From Thermoflavimicrobium dichotomicum (GTDB lineage: Bacteria; Bacillota; Bacilli; Thermoactinomycetales; Thermoactinomycetaceae), in the NCBI RefSeq assembly GCF_900114055.1, contig NZ_FORR01000019.1, positions 1-64,000 on the forward strand: a stretch of 64,000 nt of DNA, read 5' to 3'. Numbering within the stretch: position 1 is the first letter of the stretch; each line of letters begins with the position of its first letter. The notes under the pieces were generated by a model. The model had not been told where the DNA came from. It ran no database searches and saw nothing but the letters and a program-made list of their open reading frames with translations. Positions 10,623 to 20,256 of this stretch are shown here, one piece after another. The position numbers were made by a program, and so were the translations under genes.

Positions 10623-11189
10623 CTAAAAATTGAATATTCCTTGAGAGGTTACTAAATAATTCAAGGGCTGATCATGACTTTCTGGATAAACCGTTTCCAC
10701 GATCTGCTCCGGATAAGCCACCCCCACTCTCAGACAGGAAGGATATTGGCTGAAAAAGCGATCATAATAACCTCCGCCATACCCTAAACGATACCCTTGA
10801 TGGTCAAAAGCCACGCCTGGTACCACTACCAAAGATAATTCAGCTGGATGGACCTCTTTTTCTGGGTCAGCTGGTGGTTCTAAAATACCATAAGAGCCGG
10901 GCTTTAGCTCTGCAAATGACTCTACCTGATAGCAACTCATGGTCCGTTCTTTCGGATTGACCCGAGGTAAAACGACTTTTTTTCCTGTTTTCCACGCTTC
11001 TTCCATGGCTAATCCCACATTTACTTCATTACGAAATGCCATATAAAAGAGAATCATATCCGCATGAATATAAAAAGAAGCCTGTGTTAAATTTTTACTA
11101 ATTCGTTGTGAACTTTCAGCCATATACGAAGGTGACAACAGCTTTCTTCTTAGAATCATCTGCTCTCTCAACTCTTTTTTCTGATTCAT
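10623..11189 (-). CDS. 5-formyltetrahydrofolate cyclo-ligase
   Basis: A 188-aa enzyme of the MTHFS family, making 5,10-methenyl-THF from 5-formyl-THF with ATP. Visible signatures are the N-terminal KKELREQMILRRKLLS, the substrate-site FRNEVN, PGVAFDHQGYRLGYGGGYYDRF (family motif) and the C-terminal VTSQGIF. The chosen ATG has AAAGGATT upstream; the longer frame adds 19 residues unlike the family. It is the yqgN/fthC counterpart. Confidence 0.92.
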   Translation of the reverse strand: MNQKKELREQMILRRKLLSPSYMAESSQRISKNLTQASFYIHADMILFYMAFRNEVNVGLAMEEAWKTGKKVVLPRVNPKERTMSCYQVESFAELKPGSYGILEPPADPEKEVHPAELSLVVVPGVAFDHQGYRLGYGGGYYDRFFSQYPSCLRVGVAYPEQIVETVYPESHDQPLNYLVTSQGIFNF

Positions 11190-11340
11190 CACAACCAATC
11201 CTTTTGTAAAAATTACAATATTACTCCGTACAGTCATATACAACACTTATGATTGGGTTGGCATTCGTTTTATATGTAATCATATCATTCTATTCCTTGG
11301 GTACAAAAATATTTCTTATGATTCATTCCCGTTGTGTGGC

Positions 11341-11379
11341 CGTTGACAAACCCGGCATAAGCGGAAACTTTGTCAACAA
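11341..11379. repeat. Dispersed repeat, short copy (module 2 only) with flanking 10-bp direct repeats
   Basis: Contains GTTGACAAACCCGGCATAAG and TTTGTCAACAA arms, nearly identical to the 3' part of the copies at 11641-11680 and 58612-58651. CCCGTTGTGT occurs exactly on both sides (11328-11337 and 11384-11393), like a target-site duplication around a 46-bp insert. Confidence 0.65.
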
Positions 11380-11554
11380 TCTGCCCGTTGTGTCTTTATA
11401 TTCACAACAGTTTTAACCTGTTTTTCTCTCTTCTATCCTTAAATTCAGTGTGTTCTCAGATGGAGCAGATTTTTGCGTCTGACTTGCAGCTGACGCTTTT
11501 CTCCAGCGAAAACAACTTCCAGAAAAAATAAATTGCACCTCTTTAAAGGTGCAA
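11380..11554. other. Non-coding stretch between repeat copies
   Basis: No convincing gene. Two small hairpins are seen: GCGTC/GACGC at about 11475-11496 flanked by T/A runs, and TTGCACCT/AGGTGCAA at about 11533-11554. Either could act as a terminator for the transporter gene transcribed leftwards. Confidence 0.4.
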
Positions 11555-11682
11555 AATGGGAGATCTTCAACTCCTGCGCTTTGTGATGGTTCCTTCCGCT
11601 TTATAGTAAACAGACATATGGTGTTGCTTGGGAACATGAGGGACTGCCGACAAACCCGGCATAAACGGAAACTTCGTCAATT
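11555..11682 (+). repeat. Dispersed intergenic repeat, degenerate copy
   Basis: Shares with the copies at 25722, 44926 and 58463 the segments TCCTGCGCTT, TGATGGTTCCTTCCGCTTTA, GGTGTTGCT, CATGAGG and the GACAAACCCGGCATAAACGG module. The middle of the long hairpin is deleted. It ends at the stop codon of the adjacent AbrB-type gene. Confidence 0.65.
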
Positions 11683-12796
11683 AGCTGGATATTCTCATCA
11701 CTATTTTAAAGAGAGAAGGTAAAACCAATAACACAATGATAATCCTAAGCACTTGAACGACCATTACAAAGCCCGAATCTGCATGAAGTAAAACGGATAG
11801 GGTAGCCATTTCTGCAATCCCACCAGGTGCAAATGCCAATAGAGAAGTAATAAAGTCAATTCCCGCTATTTCTGAAATACACAAAGCAAGAAAAAAGATC
11901 GAAAATATCAAAACAAGTGAACTCAACATTCCAATGAAAATGACTTTTTTTGTCTTTGTAAACATCTCTTGATTTAAGCGTGAACCGATACTGGCACCAA
12001 TAAATATTTGAGACAGGTTAATAAGCCAATGAGGCCACCATGCGATCGTTTCTGGCTTCATATAGAAAGTACAAAGACTGTGAACAAAGCAAACCCCCAA
12101 CATACTTCCAACCAACCAAGGTGCCGGCAGTTTCACACTTTTCCCGATCAAATATCCACCCAAAGCGCCTGCCACCAACACAACAGTCGACATATATGAA
12201 AGAGTTTTCCCTTCATTTGCTTGACCATAAAGATCAGAATAAGATGTCATGAAATTTTTCAAGTCCAATATATGAAGATGACCTGGACTCCAAAAAGAGA
12301 TGATCAGAGGGATCATACCGATAACCAATAATATACGGATGGTTTGAAGAATGCCTACAATTACGGTATTTGCCCCTACTTCCTCTGCAATGCTGGGCAT
12401 GGCAGAGAGTCCGCCAGGGGCTGTTCCAAAAAAACTGGTTACGATATCTGTTTTACCATATCGCCATACGACAAACCCTGAAAGCACGGAAAACGCAACA
12501 GATAATAAAAGCATCACCAATATGATCAGCCAGTTTTCGGAAAATATATGCAAGACAGAGGCATTTATTTTTTGGCCTAATTCGATCCCCAAGATGCACT
12601 GTCCAATGTTTCTCCAGTAAACTTGCAGGCCTTTTGGATGATCAGCTATTCCAGACCATTTTGGGCGAAATATCGAGAGAATTCCAGCTACAATGAAAGA
12701 GCCGATCATCCATGCGATTGACATTCCAGTAAATGACAGCAAATATCCTCCCATGCCACTCAGTACAAGAAACCAGGCGTTTTTTAGCAGTATCAA
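11681..12796 (-). CDS. AbrB-family membrane transporter (so-called ammonia monooxygenase family)
   Basis: A 371-aa polytopic protein with two internally duplicated halves of about 150 residues, each with a Gly-rich GSF(I/M) and APGG motif (FGTAPGGLSAMPSIAEEVG in the first, FAPGGIAEMATLSVLL in the second). This is PF05145/TIGR03082, once misnamed from an Escherichia/Pseudomonas gene and thought to be a transporter; substrate unknown. The gene is separate from its neighbour by about 60 bp and the two transporters may be cotranscribed. Confidence 0.8.
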   Translation of the reverse strand: MILLKNAWFLVLSGMGGYLLSFTGMSIAWMIGSFIVAGILSIFRPKWSGIADHPKGLQVYWRNIGQCILGIELGQKINASVLHIFSENWLIILVMLLLSVAFSVLSGFVVWRYGKTDIVTSFFGTAPGGLSAMPSIAEEVGANTVIVGILQTIRILLVIGMIPLIISFWSPGHLHILDLKNFMTSYSDLYGQANEGKTLSYMSTVVLVAGALGGYLIGKSVKLPAPWLVGSMLGVCFVHSLCTFYMKPETIAWWPHWLINLSQIFIGASIGSRLNQEMFTKTKKVIFIGMLSSLVLIFSIFFLALCISEIAGIDFITSLLAFAPGGIAEMATLSVLLHADSGFVMVVQVLRIIIVLLVLPSLFKIVMRISS

Positions 12797-12859
12797 TCAA
12801 ATCCCTCGCATTCCGAACGGGATCAGGAAGAACAAAGGGGATATCATATTATTCCTGTT

Positions 12860-14167
12860 CTAGAAAGAAATTACCCCCAAAAGTAGGGCAACGACAATCA
12901 TGACAAATGAAGATCCCAAAGCCCATTTGAATATAAATCGCTGATGTTCTCCAAATTCAACCCCAACCATTCCAACTAATAAATAAGCAGAAGCCATTAA
13001 CGGGCTCATCGCATGAACAGGTTGTCCAAGTACAGATGCTCGGGCAATTTGCGCAGCATCAATTCCATAAGCAGCTGCCGTTTTGGCGATGATGGGTAGA
13101 ACACCAAAATAATAAGGATCATTTGCCATGAAATAAGTAAACGGTATACTTGTTATGGCAGTAATGACAGAAAAATAGGGGCCCCACGATTCAGGAATAA
13201 TAGAGACTAAACTATTGGCCATGGCATCAACCATTTTTGTTCCTGATAAAATTCCAGTAAAAATACCAGATGCAAAGACAAGCGATACAACAGCCAATAC
13301 ATTTCCTGCATGACTCTTGATCCGTTCTTTCTGCTCTGACAATTTTGGATAGTTGAACATGAGAGCGATTACAAAAGCGATCATAAATAACACAGGCAGA
13401 GGCATTACACTCATGACTAGTCCGACCAATAGAGCGACCGTTAGCAACAAGTTAAACCATAGCAACTTTGGACGCTTGATTTCGTCTGACTCAATCGTTG
13501 CCGCCTGTTCTTGCAAAGCTTTCAATTCATTAGAAGAGTATTCCAGTTCCACAATCCCCAGTCTTTTACGTTCTTTTTTTCCCAAGATATATGCCGTAAA
13601 AAGAATCCAAAGAATATCACCAGCCATGACAGGAATAAGCGGAGTGAATACTTCACCGACATCCAGATGCAATGCACTCACAGCTCTCGCCGTAGGTCCA
13701 CCCCATGGAGTCATATTCATGATTCCAAAGCCTAACATGGCCATACATGTCAATATCAGCGGATTCATTCCGAGCCGTTGATAAAGGGGAAGCATTGCCG
13801 AAACCGTTATGATATAAGTAGTCGTTCCATCTCCATCCAAAGCTACAAGCATGGCAAGAACCGCAGTTCCTATTACAATCTTTAGAGGGTCTCCCTTTAC
13901 GATTTTCAATATCTTGGAAATAAGAGGATCGAACAATCCAGCATCTATCATGATTCCAAAATATAAAATGGCAAACATCAGCATAACGCCAGTCGGTGCT
14001 ACACTTTTTACACCTTCTAACATCATGGAGCCGATTTCAAGTCCAAAACCACCGACTAAGGCAAACAAGATAGGTATAGCAACCAAAGCAACTAGAGCTG
14101 ACATACGGTTGGTAATAATTAAAAACATAAAGACTGCAATCATGGAAAAACCTAAAATGGTTAGCAT
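12860..14167 (-). CDS. CitMHS-family citrate (divalent metal complex):H+ symporter
   Basis: A 435-aa, roughly 12-span membrane protein. The stretches LVALDGDGTTTYIIT and MNMTPWGGPTARA are characteristic of the CitM/CitH family, which takes up citrate complexed with Mg2+ or Ca2+. The ATG after GGAGGGATTGGTC is preferred to the TTG two codons earlier. No sensor kinase/regulator pair of the CitST kind is adjacent. Metal preference cannot be read from sequence. Confidence 0.87.
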   Translation of the reverse strand: MLTILGFSMIAVFMFLIITNRMSALVALVAIPILFALVGGFGLEIGSMMLEGVKSVAPTGVMLMFAILYFGIMIDAGLFDPLISKILKIVKGDPLKIVIGTAVLAMLVALDGDGTTTYIITVSAMLPLYQRLGMNPLILTCMAMLGFGIMNMTPWGGPTARAVSALHLDVGEVFTPLIPVMAGDILWILFTAYILGKKERKRLGIVELEYSSNELKALQEQAATIESDEIKRPKLLWFNLLLTVALLVGLVMSVMPLPVLFMIAFVIALMFNYPKLSEQKERIKSHAGNVLAVVSLVFASGIFTGILSGTKMVDAMANSLVSIIPESWGPYFSVITAITSIPFTYFMANDPYYFGVLPIIAKTAAAYGIDAAQIARASVLGQPVHAMSPLMASAYLLVGMVGVEFGEHQRFIFKWALGSSFVMIVVALLLGVISF

Positions 14168-14494
14168 GACCAATCCCTCCTAATCACATTTTGTAAATCA
14201 GAGAGATGATGCAAAATCCCTCTCCCCTTCCCTTTACGCGTGAAAGAATCATTCCAAACTCCTGAAACCCATCTTATCTTGTAATTTCGAAAAACTAATA
14301 TAATTTTAAAAATAAATGTTATATATTAATAGTTACGAAAGCACCGAAGATATATCTTTCTTCCATCTACATTAATATTATATAAATCTATTATTTTATG
14401 TAAGGATTTTACAAATAATATCTTTTAAAAACTTTATAGTTATTTTGTTCATTTTGTTCAAGAAAGTTTCACAATCACGCCTGTGCATTCGGCT
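14168..14494. other. Intergenic region between divergent citrate transporter and ABC-F gene
   Basis: AT-rich, no gene or conserved RNA recognised; it should contain the leftward promoter of the citrate transporter. Confidence 0.5.
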
Positions 14495-14523
14495 TTGATT
14501 GCTCAAGCTTCCATTCTTATATA
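14495..14523 (+). promoter_or_regulatory. Promoter of ABC-F gene
   Basis: TTGATT (14495-14500), 17-nt spacer, TATATA (14518-14523), 26 nt before the start codon. Confidence 0.55.
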
Positions 14524-14549
14524 GACTTATAAGAAATGAGGTGAAGATA

Positions 14550-16457
14550 ATGCTAATCTTACAGACAAAATCCATTGATAAATCATTTGGTAGTAAAGAA
14601 ATTCTACGCCAAGTCCAGATACAAGTGCATGAAAAAGAACGGGTTGGATTAGTTGGAGTAAATGGAGCTGGTAAAACGACTTTACTTAAAATTATCGCAG
14701 GCGAACTACACCCTGATGCAGGTGAGATTATTCTTGCCAAAAAAGCTCGGGTTGGTTATTTAGCCCAAGATAGCGGTCTTACCTCCGAAGAAACAATTTG
14801 GCAAGAGCTCATGCAAGTGTTTTCTCATTTGAAACAAATGGAGACAGAACTAAGAGAATTGGAAAAAGAAATGGGACAAGAACACGTTTACTCGAATGAG
14901 AAACGGTATCAAAAAACATTGGAAAAATATGCGGCGTTGCAAGAAGCCTTTGAGGAACAAGGCGGTTACGAATATGAAGCTAAAATCCGTAGCACCTTAC
15001 ATGGATTGGGAATGGGACACGTTGACCCCCATACCACTATGGTTTCTGAACTTAGCGGTGGACAGAAAACACGTGTCGCACTAGCCAAAATGCTACTGGA
15101 AGAACCCGATCTCCTGATCTTGGACGAGCCTACCAACTATTTGGATATTGAAGCCATCGAATGGTTAGAACAAACCCTTCGTAATTATAATGGGGCCATT
15201 CTACTGGTATCCCACGACCGCTATTTTCTGGACCGTCTGGTTTCGGTCATCTACGAACTTGAAAGAAACCAGGCAACCCGCTATGTTGGAAACTATACTT
15301 CCTATATCCAGCAAAAAGAGGAACGATTAAAGAGCCAATTAAAAGCTTATGAAGAACAGCAAGCCGAAATCAAAAAGATGGAAGAATTTATTCAACGCAA
15401 TATTGCTCGTGCTTCTACCAGTAAACGAGCTCAAAGCAGGCGCAAAGTCCTGGAAAAAATGGAACGAATCGAAAAACCGATCACACAAATGAAACAGGCA
15501 GCGATTCGTTTTGATATCGCTGTAACGAGTGGAAAACAAGTATTGGAAGTGGACCAATTAAGCGTGGGTTATGAAACCCCAATCCTTCAGGACCTTTCCT
15601 TCCGAATTGAACGAGGGGAACGAATCGCCATCATAGGTCCCAATGGTATAGGCAAATCTACCTTACTTAAAACCCTTGCTGGACATCTTCCGCCTCATCA
15701 GGGGGAGATCAGGTGGGGAACCAATGTCCAGGTAGATTACTATGATCAAGAACAGAAAGATCTCCATCCTGAAAAACAAGTCATTGATGAAATCTGGGAT
15801 GAGCATCCTCACTTTGATCAAACAACCGTGCGTTCCTATCTGGGACAATTTTTATTTAGTGGCGAAGATGTGTTTAAAAGAGTGGAAGACTTAAGCGGTG
15901 GTGAAAAAGCTCGTCTATCACTTTTGAAACGATTGCTGAACCAAGCCAACTTCCTGTTGATGGACGAGCCCACCAACCACCTCGATATGTTTAGTAAAGA
16001 GCGACTGGAACAAGCCCTGGAAGGATATCCTGGTACGTTATTATTCATTTCACACGATCGATATTTTATTAATCGCTTGGCCAGTCGCATTTGGGAAGTT
16101 TCTGCCGAAGGAATTAAAGATTATCCGGGTAGCTATGAATGGTACCTGGAGAAAAAAGCACTTGAAAAACTGGAAGAAGCAAGCCAAGAAACATCCACAC
16201 AGCATTCAGCACAAACTTATCGGCAAAAAGAAAAAGAAGAACAACGTCGCCAAAAACAGCGGCAACAAAGGATTGCGGAGCTGGAACAGGAAATCATGGA
16301 TCTGGAACAACGGATTACCGCTATCCATGAAGAATTGTGCCAACCTGATCTGTTTTCTGATCCCATCAAAAGTGCAGCATTAAAGGATGAGCTGGAACAA
16401 CTGGAAAAAACGTTATCACAAAAAACAGATGAATGGGCAGAACTGGCTGATGAATAG
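14550..16457 (+). CDS. ABC-F family ribosome-associated ATPase (YdiF-like)
   Basis: A 635-aa protein with two ABC domains and no membrane domain. Walker A motifs are GVNGAGKTT and GPNGIGKST; signatures LSGGQKTR and LSGGEKAR; Walker B with DEPTNYLD and DEPTNHLD. A charged linker (residues ~230-310) and a C-terminal coiled coil of ~90 residues follow the Uup/YdiF pattern. These proteins act on ribosomes, by family knowledge. Start is the ATG after GAGGTGA. B. subtilis ydiF lies beside the tsa genes, as here. Antibiotic-protection activity cannot be assumed. Confidence 0.9.
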   Translation: MLILQTKSIDKSFGSKEILRQVQIQVHEKERVGLVGVNGAGKTTLLKIIAGELHPDAGEIILAKKARVGYLAQDSGLTSEETIWQELMQVFSHLKQMETELRELEKEMGQEHVYSNEKRYQKTLEKYAALQEAFEEQGGYEYEAKIRSTLHGLGMGHVDPHTTMVSELSGGQKTRVALAKMLLEEPDLLILDEPTNYLDIEAIEWLEQTLRNYNGAILLVSHDRYFLDRLVSVIYELERNQATRYVGNYTSYIQQKEERLKSQLKAYEEQQAEIKKMEEFIQRNIARASTSKRAQSRRKVLEKMERIEKPITQMKQAAIRFDIAVTSGKQVLEVDQLSVGYETPILQDLSFRIERGERIAIIGPNGIGKSTLLKTLAGHLPPHQGEIRWGTNVQVDYYDQEQKDLHPEKQVIDEIWDEHPHFDQTTVRSYLGQFLFSGEDVFKRVEDLSGGEKARLSLLKRLLNQANFLLMDEPTNHLDMFSKERLEQALEGYPGTLLFISHDRYFINRLASRIWEVSAEGIKDYPGSYEWYLEKKALEKLEEASQETSTQHSAQTYRQKEKEEQRRQKQRQQRIAELEQEIMDLEQRITAIHEELCQPDLFSDPIKSAALKDELEQLEKTLSQKTDEWAELADE

Positions 16458-16461
16458 GAAA

Positions 16462-16490
16462 AGTGACCGATTTTGGGTCGCTTTTTTTTA
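16462..16490 (+). terminator. Terminator of ABC-F gene
   Basis: AGTGACC/GGTCGCT stem followed by eight T, directly after the stop codon. Confidence 0.85.
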
Positions 16491-16581
16491 TGAATAGATT
16501 CCTTTTCAGCTTGTTGATAAAGTTTCCAGTCATGCCAGTATCCATATCTTGCAAGAGGGATACGACCTTTCATCATATGAA

Positions 16582-16609
16582 ACAAAAAGCCAGAGCCCTT
16601 GTGCTCTGG
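16582..16609 (-). terminator. Terminator of NTF2-like gene
   Basis: Minus strand CCAGAGC/GCTCTGG stem (16590-16609) followed by CTTTTTG. Confidence 0.75.
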
Positions 16610-16673
16610 TTGAGATCAGTAAAAAATCCACTTTTTTATGGTCAGGTTATTACCAAACGTTCTCTGGTTGCCA

Positions 16674-17129
16674 TCAGTATTCGATGGGTGCTGCACTGGC
16701 TTCCTCTACACCTAGCTGCGCCAAATGCTCACATACCTCGTCAATTTTCCTCACATCACGTACAATTGTTTTAATTTCCACAATTTTTATATTTTTGACA
16801 TGAATAATATAGGTACCTTCATTCGCATAACTTTTCCCATCCGAAGTCGTTGCCTCATCTGCCCAGGAAATGGTTATTTTACAGTCGCTCAGAGATCCAT
16901 CTATATCAATGTTTTTCACTTCATATCGAAGGTTAGGAAGCAATTTAAATATACGTTTAAACCAATCTTCTAAACCTTTTACACTTTTCCTTGTCCCACC
17001 TAAAGCGTGATCACCTGGAAAGGTGTGCTTGACATCACTTGCGCACATTTTAAGCAAAGGACCCACATTTCCATGATTCAGTGCATCAAATGTTTTTTGT
17101 ACCATGCTTTTAATAATCATATTAAACAT
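16674..17129 (-). CDS. NTF2/SnoaL-like domain protein
   Basis: A 151-aa protein with an NTF2-like cone fold pattern: N-terminal helix (VQKTFDALNHGNVGPLLKMCASDVKHTFPGDHALGG), a second helix (VKGLEDWFKRIFKLLPN) and four beta strands (RYEVKNIDIDG, CKITISWADEAT, SYANEGTYIIHV, KIVEIKTIVR). Such proteins are small-molecule binders or isomerase-like enzymes; no catalytic assignment is possible. Monocistronic, between two terminators. Confidence 0.75.
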   Translation of the reverse strand: MFNMIIKSMVQKTFDALNHGNVGPLLKMCASDVKHTFPGDHALGGTRKSVKGLEDWFKRIFKLLPNLRYEVKNIDIDGSLSDCKITISWADEATTSDGKSYANEGTYIIHVKNIKIVEIKTIVRDVRKIDEVCEHLAQLGVEEASAAPIEY

Positions 17130-17425
17130 TTAAAACACCTACTTTCAAAAAAAGTATGGCAACCAACATTATCCAATCAACCATAGCATTTAAAGATACA
17201 TATTCTCAATTAAACACTAATTTGGTACCTTGTAAATAAATATTTAAAATTCGTCATTAAAAAGATACAAATTGTACACAGTGATTGATCTACCAAAATT
17301 CGGCTACAGATAGAAGCAGAGTCTTCTTGCATTGACGCTTCTCAATCCTTAGTTAAAATCCATTATCACTTAAACAATTGTACGATTCTCTTTATTTTTT
17401 AGAACCACAAGCTTGATCCCATAAA
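17130..17425. other. Intergenic region upstream of NTF2-like gene
   Basis: AT-rich; no gene recognised. It should hold the promoter of the NTF2-like gene. Confidence 0.4.
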
Positions 17426-17503
17426 AAAACCGTCAACCCTCTTAGAGATTTGTTGACAAAATTCCTTGTTTGTCAACAATCCTCTTTTTGGGTTAACGGT
17501 TGA
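17426..17503 (-). terminator. Long-hairpin terminator after tsaD, containing the TTGTTGACAAA motif
   Basis: Outer arms AACCGTTAACCC and GGGTTGACGG enclose an inner perfect repeat TTGTTGACAAA/TTTGTCAACAA (17450-17460 and 17469-17479). On the minus strand a T-run follows, so it can end the thiL-tsaD operon. The inner arms are the same motif as module 2 of the dispersed repeats. Confidence 0.75.
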
Positions 17504-17603
17504 TCCACTCTCATTTTTCATTTTCTCCGAACATATTTCTTTTTGTTTACCAGGACATTCTTTCTACTGATCCGATTTCATCCCGAGAGTATCCCATGGG
17601 ATT

Positions 17604-18623
17604 TTAAGAATAAGTTAAAGGTAAGCCAGGATCGGCATTCAAAGTTAAGTCAGCAAACTTTCCTTCATAAAAGAGAAAAGTACCCGCTGCTGCAATCATC
17701 GCAGCATTATCCGTACAAAGTTCAAGGGGCGGAATCCGCAAATCAATCTGCTCTTGTTCACACCGTTTACTCAACTGTACTCTCAATGCACTGTTCGCTG
17801 AAACTCCACCCGCTAACAGCAGATGTTTCACGCCTGTTTTTTTCACGGCTCGAATCGATTTTTCAACCAATACATCAATGACAGCGTGTTGAAAGCTGGC
17901 TGCCAGATCAGCTGGACGAATTTCTTCCTGTCTTTGTTTTGCTTTTTGCATCAATTGCATGACAGCCGATTTTAAACCACTAAAGCTAAAATCGAGAGAG
18001 TCAGGCTCTAGCCAAGCACGTGGCAAGTCATAACTGATGGATCCCTCAACAGCGAGTCGATCGATCTGTGGACCTCCTGGATACGGCAAGTTCATCAAAC
18101 GTGCTACCTTGTCAAAAGCTTCTCCAGCCGCATCATCTCTTGTTTGACCGAGACGTTCAAAATGATTGTGCTTTTCCATATAGATCAATTCCGTATGTCC
18201 TCCCGACACAACTAACGAGACAAGCGGAAATTCTAAAGGTTTAACTAAATGATTGGCATAGATATGACCCGCAATATGATGTACTGCTACCAATGGGATC
18301 CCTGACGCGAAAGACAGAGCTTTGCCTGCTGCAACTCCGATTAGCAAGGCACCAACCAGTCCAGGGCCTTGAGTAACAGCAATCGCATCCAAATCACCCA
18401 ATTCAACCTGTGCCTCCTGGAGTGCCTGTTCGATAATGAGCGTGATTCTCTCCACATGCCGCCTCGAAGCCACCTCAGGCACAACTCCACCAAAACGGCG
18501 ATGGACTTCCATCTGTGAAGAGATGACGTTGGATAGCACTCTGGTCCCATCGGCTACCACGGCTGCTGAAGTTTCATCACAACTTGTTTCAATCCCAAGT
18601 ACCAGACTTTGCTTTTGTATCAT
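17604..18623 (-). CDS. tsaD: tRNA N6-adenosine threonylcarbamoyltransferase TsaD
   Basis: A 339-aa enzyme that transfers the threonylcarbamoyl group to A37 of ANN-decoding tRNAs with TsaB and TsaE. ASKHA features are visible: [15 protein letters not shown] (ATP/phosphate 1), the metal-binding [14 protein letters not shown] and LLAGGVSAN. It is the last gene of thiL-tsaE-tsaB-rimI-tsaD and overlaps rimI by 35 bp. Length is normal. Confidence 0.97.
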   Translation of the reverse strand: MIQKQSLVLGIETSCDETSAAVVADGTRVLSNVISSQMEVHRRFGGVVPEVASRRHVERITLIIEQALQEAQVELGDLDAIAVTQGPGLVGALLIGVAAGKALSFASGIPLVAVHHIAGHIYANHLVKPLEFPLVSLVVSGGHTELIYMEKHNHFERLGQTRDDAAGEAFDKVARLMNLPYPGGPQIDRLAVEGSISYDLPRAWLEPDSLDFSFSGLKSAVMQLMQKAKQRQEEIRPADLAASFQHAVIDVLVEKSIRAVKKTGVKHLLLAGGVSANSALRVQLSKRCEQEQIDLRIPPLELCTDNAAMIAAAGTFLFYEGKFADLTLNADPGLPLTYS

Positions 18624-19080
18624 TTAATGTCACCCACATAATTAATGCGTCTTCTTGATTATCTGAATAGTATTTGGGGCGGATTCCGGAAGGAACAAAC
18701 CCTAATTTTTTATACAATGATTGTGCAATATGATTGGAAACTCGCACTTCCAAAGTCATTTTTGTTGCCCCAAGCATCTTTGCCATTTCCATGACATAAG
18801 TAAGCGTGGCCTTACCCAAGCCTCGTCCACGATAATCAGGATGAATGGCAATATTGGTTATGTGCGCTTCATCCAAAATAATCCATAGCCCACAATAACC
18901 GACAACCTTATCATTTACTGTCAGCACTGTATAGCGAGCAAACTGATTCCGTACCAGCTCATTATAAAAAGCTTGTTTGGGCCATGGAGCACTAAAAGAG
19001 TTCATTTCCACTTCCAGAATCTGCGGAAGATCAGACACTTCCATCGGACGAAATGCAATTTTCTCTTCCTTGTGATTCAT
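18589..19080 (-). CDS. rimI: Ribosomal protein alanine N-acetyltransferase RimI
   Basis: A 163-aa GNAT enzyme with the acetyl-CoA loop [14 protein letters not shown] and the ALIMW near the C-terminus ([10 protein letters not shown]). RimI acetylates the N-terminus of ribosomal protein S18. The chosen ATG has GGAGAG upstream and lies inside the end of tsaB; the reading frame overlaps tsaD at its 3' end, as is common in this operon. Confidence 0.92.
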   Translation of the reverse strand: MNHKEEKIAFRPMEVSDLPQILEVEMNSFSAPWPKQAFYNELVRNQFARYTVLTVNDKVVGYCGLWIILDEAHITNIAIHPDYRGRGLGKATLTYVMEMAKMLGATKMTLEVRVSNHIAQSLYKKLGFVPSGIRPKYYSDNQEDALIMWVTLNDTKAKSGTWD

Positions 19081-19795
19081 GAACACTCTCTCCATTCCCC
19101 TGCTTTTGTAACCAATTGGCCTCAGCTTGTGTCAATTGAAGATAATTGGGCGTAAAGGCTTGACTTTCTGGTTTTTCGCCTTGTATGATCTTTTGCCAGA
19201 TCAGCCAACCCAATTGACTCGGACGAGGGATATTTTCAGCTGGATCTCCGAAAACTGCTCGCTCATTTAGATGTTGGATGATCAACTCGCGAAATGATTG
19301 GACATCATCCCCCAAAAACAGTACGGGTTCCTCCCGCTTCGCTATTTGTTCCAACCATTCATGAATGGAAACAACCTGCTGCTTCATGACTTCTTCCATC
19401 TTATTTCCACAAGTACGATAAACGCCCGAGTAAACGCGTTGTCTTCTCGCATCAAATATCGGAACAACCAATCCCGGAAACCGGAAACCGTTCATTGCCA
19501 GTACAGTCAGGCTCGATTCGCTATAGAGAGGGATTTTTCGAGCCCAGGCCATTGTTTTGGCAGAAGTCACTCCAATGCGGATTCCTGTATAAGAACCAGG
19601 ACCACTGGTTACAGCGATCACATCCATATCGGTCATCTTCAAATCCAAATCTTTTAACAGGCGATCAATAGTTGGCATCAGACGGACCGAATGGTTTTTT
19701 AGCAAATTCGTAGTAACTTCGCCCAAAACCTTGTTTTCCTCCAAGACAGCCACGCCCATAACCAAAGTCGTTGTATCCATTGCCAGTATTTTCAT
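19031..19795 (-). CDS. tsaB: tRNA threonylcarbamoyladenosine biosynthesis protein TsaB
   Basis: A 254-aa ASKHA-fold partner of TsaD: N-terminal MKILAMDTTTLVMGVAV, then GPGSYTGIRIG and the DARRQRVYSG region. It heterodimerises with TsaD and lacks full ATPase function in the family. It abuts tsaE (4-bp overlap) and runs into rimI. Confidence 0.95.
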   Translation of the reverse strand: MKILAMDTTTLVMGVAVLEENKVLGEVTTNLLKNHSVRLMPTIDRLLKDLDLKMTDMDVIAVTSGPGSYTGIRIGVTSAKTMAWARKIPLYSESSLTVLAMNGFRFPGLVVPIFDARRQRVYSGVYRTCGNKMEEVMKQQVVSIHEWLEQIAKREEPVLFLGDDVQSFRELIIQHLNERAVFGDPAENIPRPSQLGWLIWQKIIQGEKPESQAFTPNYLQLTQAEANWLQKQGNGESVHESQGRENCISSDGSV

Positions 19796-20256
19796 GACAA
19801 AGCCAACCCCTTACATAGATGAATCGCCCGTTGATGTGAAGAATGAATCTGGATTTGCCTGGATCCATCTGATTGCACTTTCAAATCAAGATAGATCGTT
19901 TCTTTTGGCAATATAGAAGCAATCCGCGAAGCCCATTCAACCAAACAAATGCCATCCCCATAAAAATACTCATCCAGCCCTAATTCTTCTTCTACCGTTT
20001 CCAAACGATATACATCCATATGATAAAAAGGTATATCTCCTGCATACTCTTTGATAATTGTAAAAGTGGGACTATCTACTTGCCTTGTCACACCTAGAGC
20101 CTCTGCCAATCCCTGGGCAAAAGTGGTCTTCCCTGCCCCTAAGTCCCCTTCCAAAGCCAGAACATCGCCTGGCTGCAACAATTTGGCAATACGGTGTGCC
20201 AAGTCTTTCGTTTCTGCTTCTGAATGTGAAATAAACTGACAAGCCATCGTGATCAC
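19792..20256 (-). CDS. tsaE: tRNA threonylcarbamoyladenosine biosynthesis ATPase TsaE
   Basis: About 154 aa (152 from the next in-frame ATG) with Walker A GDLGAGKTTF and the conserved VDSPTFTIIKEY and FYHMDVYRL motifs. Its ATP hydrolysis resets the TsaD-TsaB complex. The stop of thiL overlaps its start (TAGGTG), consistent with translational coupling; either the GTG at 20256 or the ATG three codons later could be used. Confidence 0.95.
   Translation of the reverse strand: MITMACQFISHSEAETKDLAHRIAKLLQPGDVLALEGDLGAGKTTFAQGLAEALGVTRQVDSPTFTIIKEYAGDIPFYHMDVYRLETVEEELGLDEYFYGDGICLVEWASRIASILPKETIYLDLKVQSDGSRQIQIHSSHQRAIHLCKGLALS

Noticed and set aside
11413-11637. 74-aa ORF in the intergenic repeat region
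   Set aside because: Coincident with repeat sequence; no ribosome site or conserved features.
14396-14740. 114-aa minus ORF overlapping the ABC-F start
   Set aside because: Antisense shadow of the ABC-F Walker A region.
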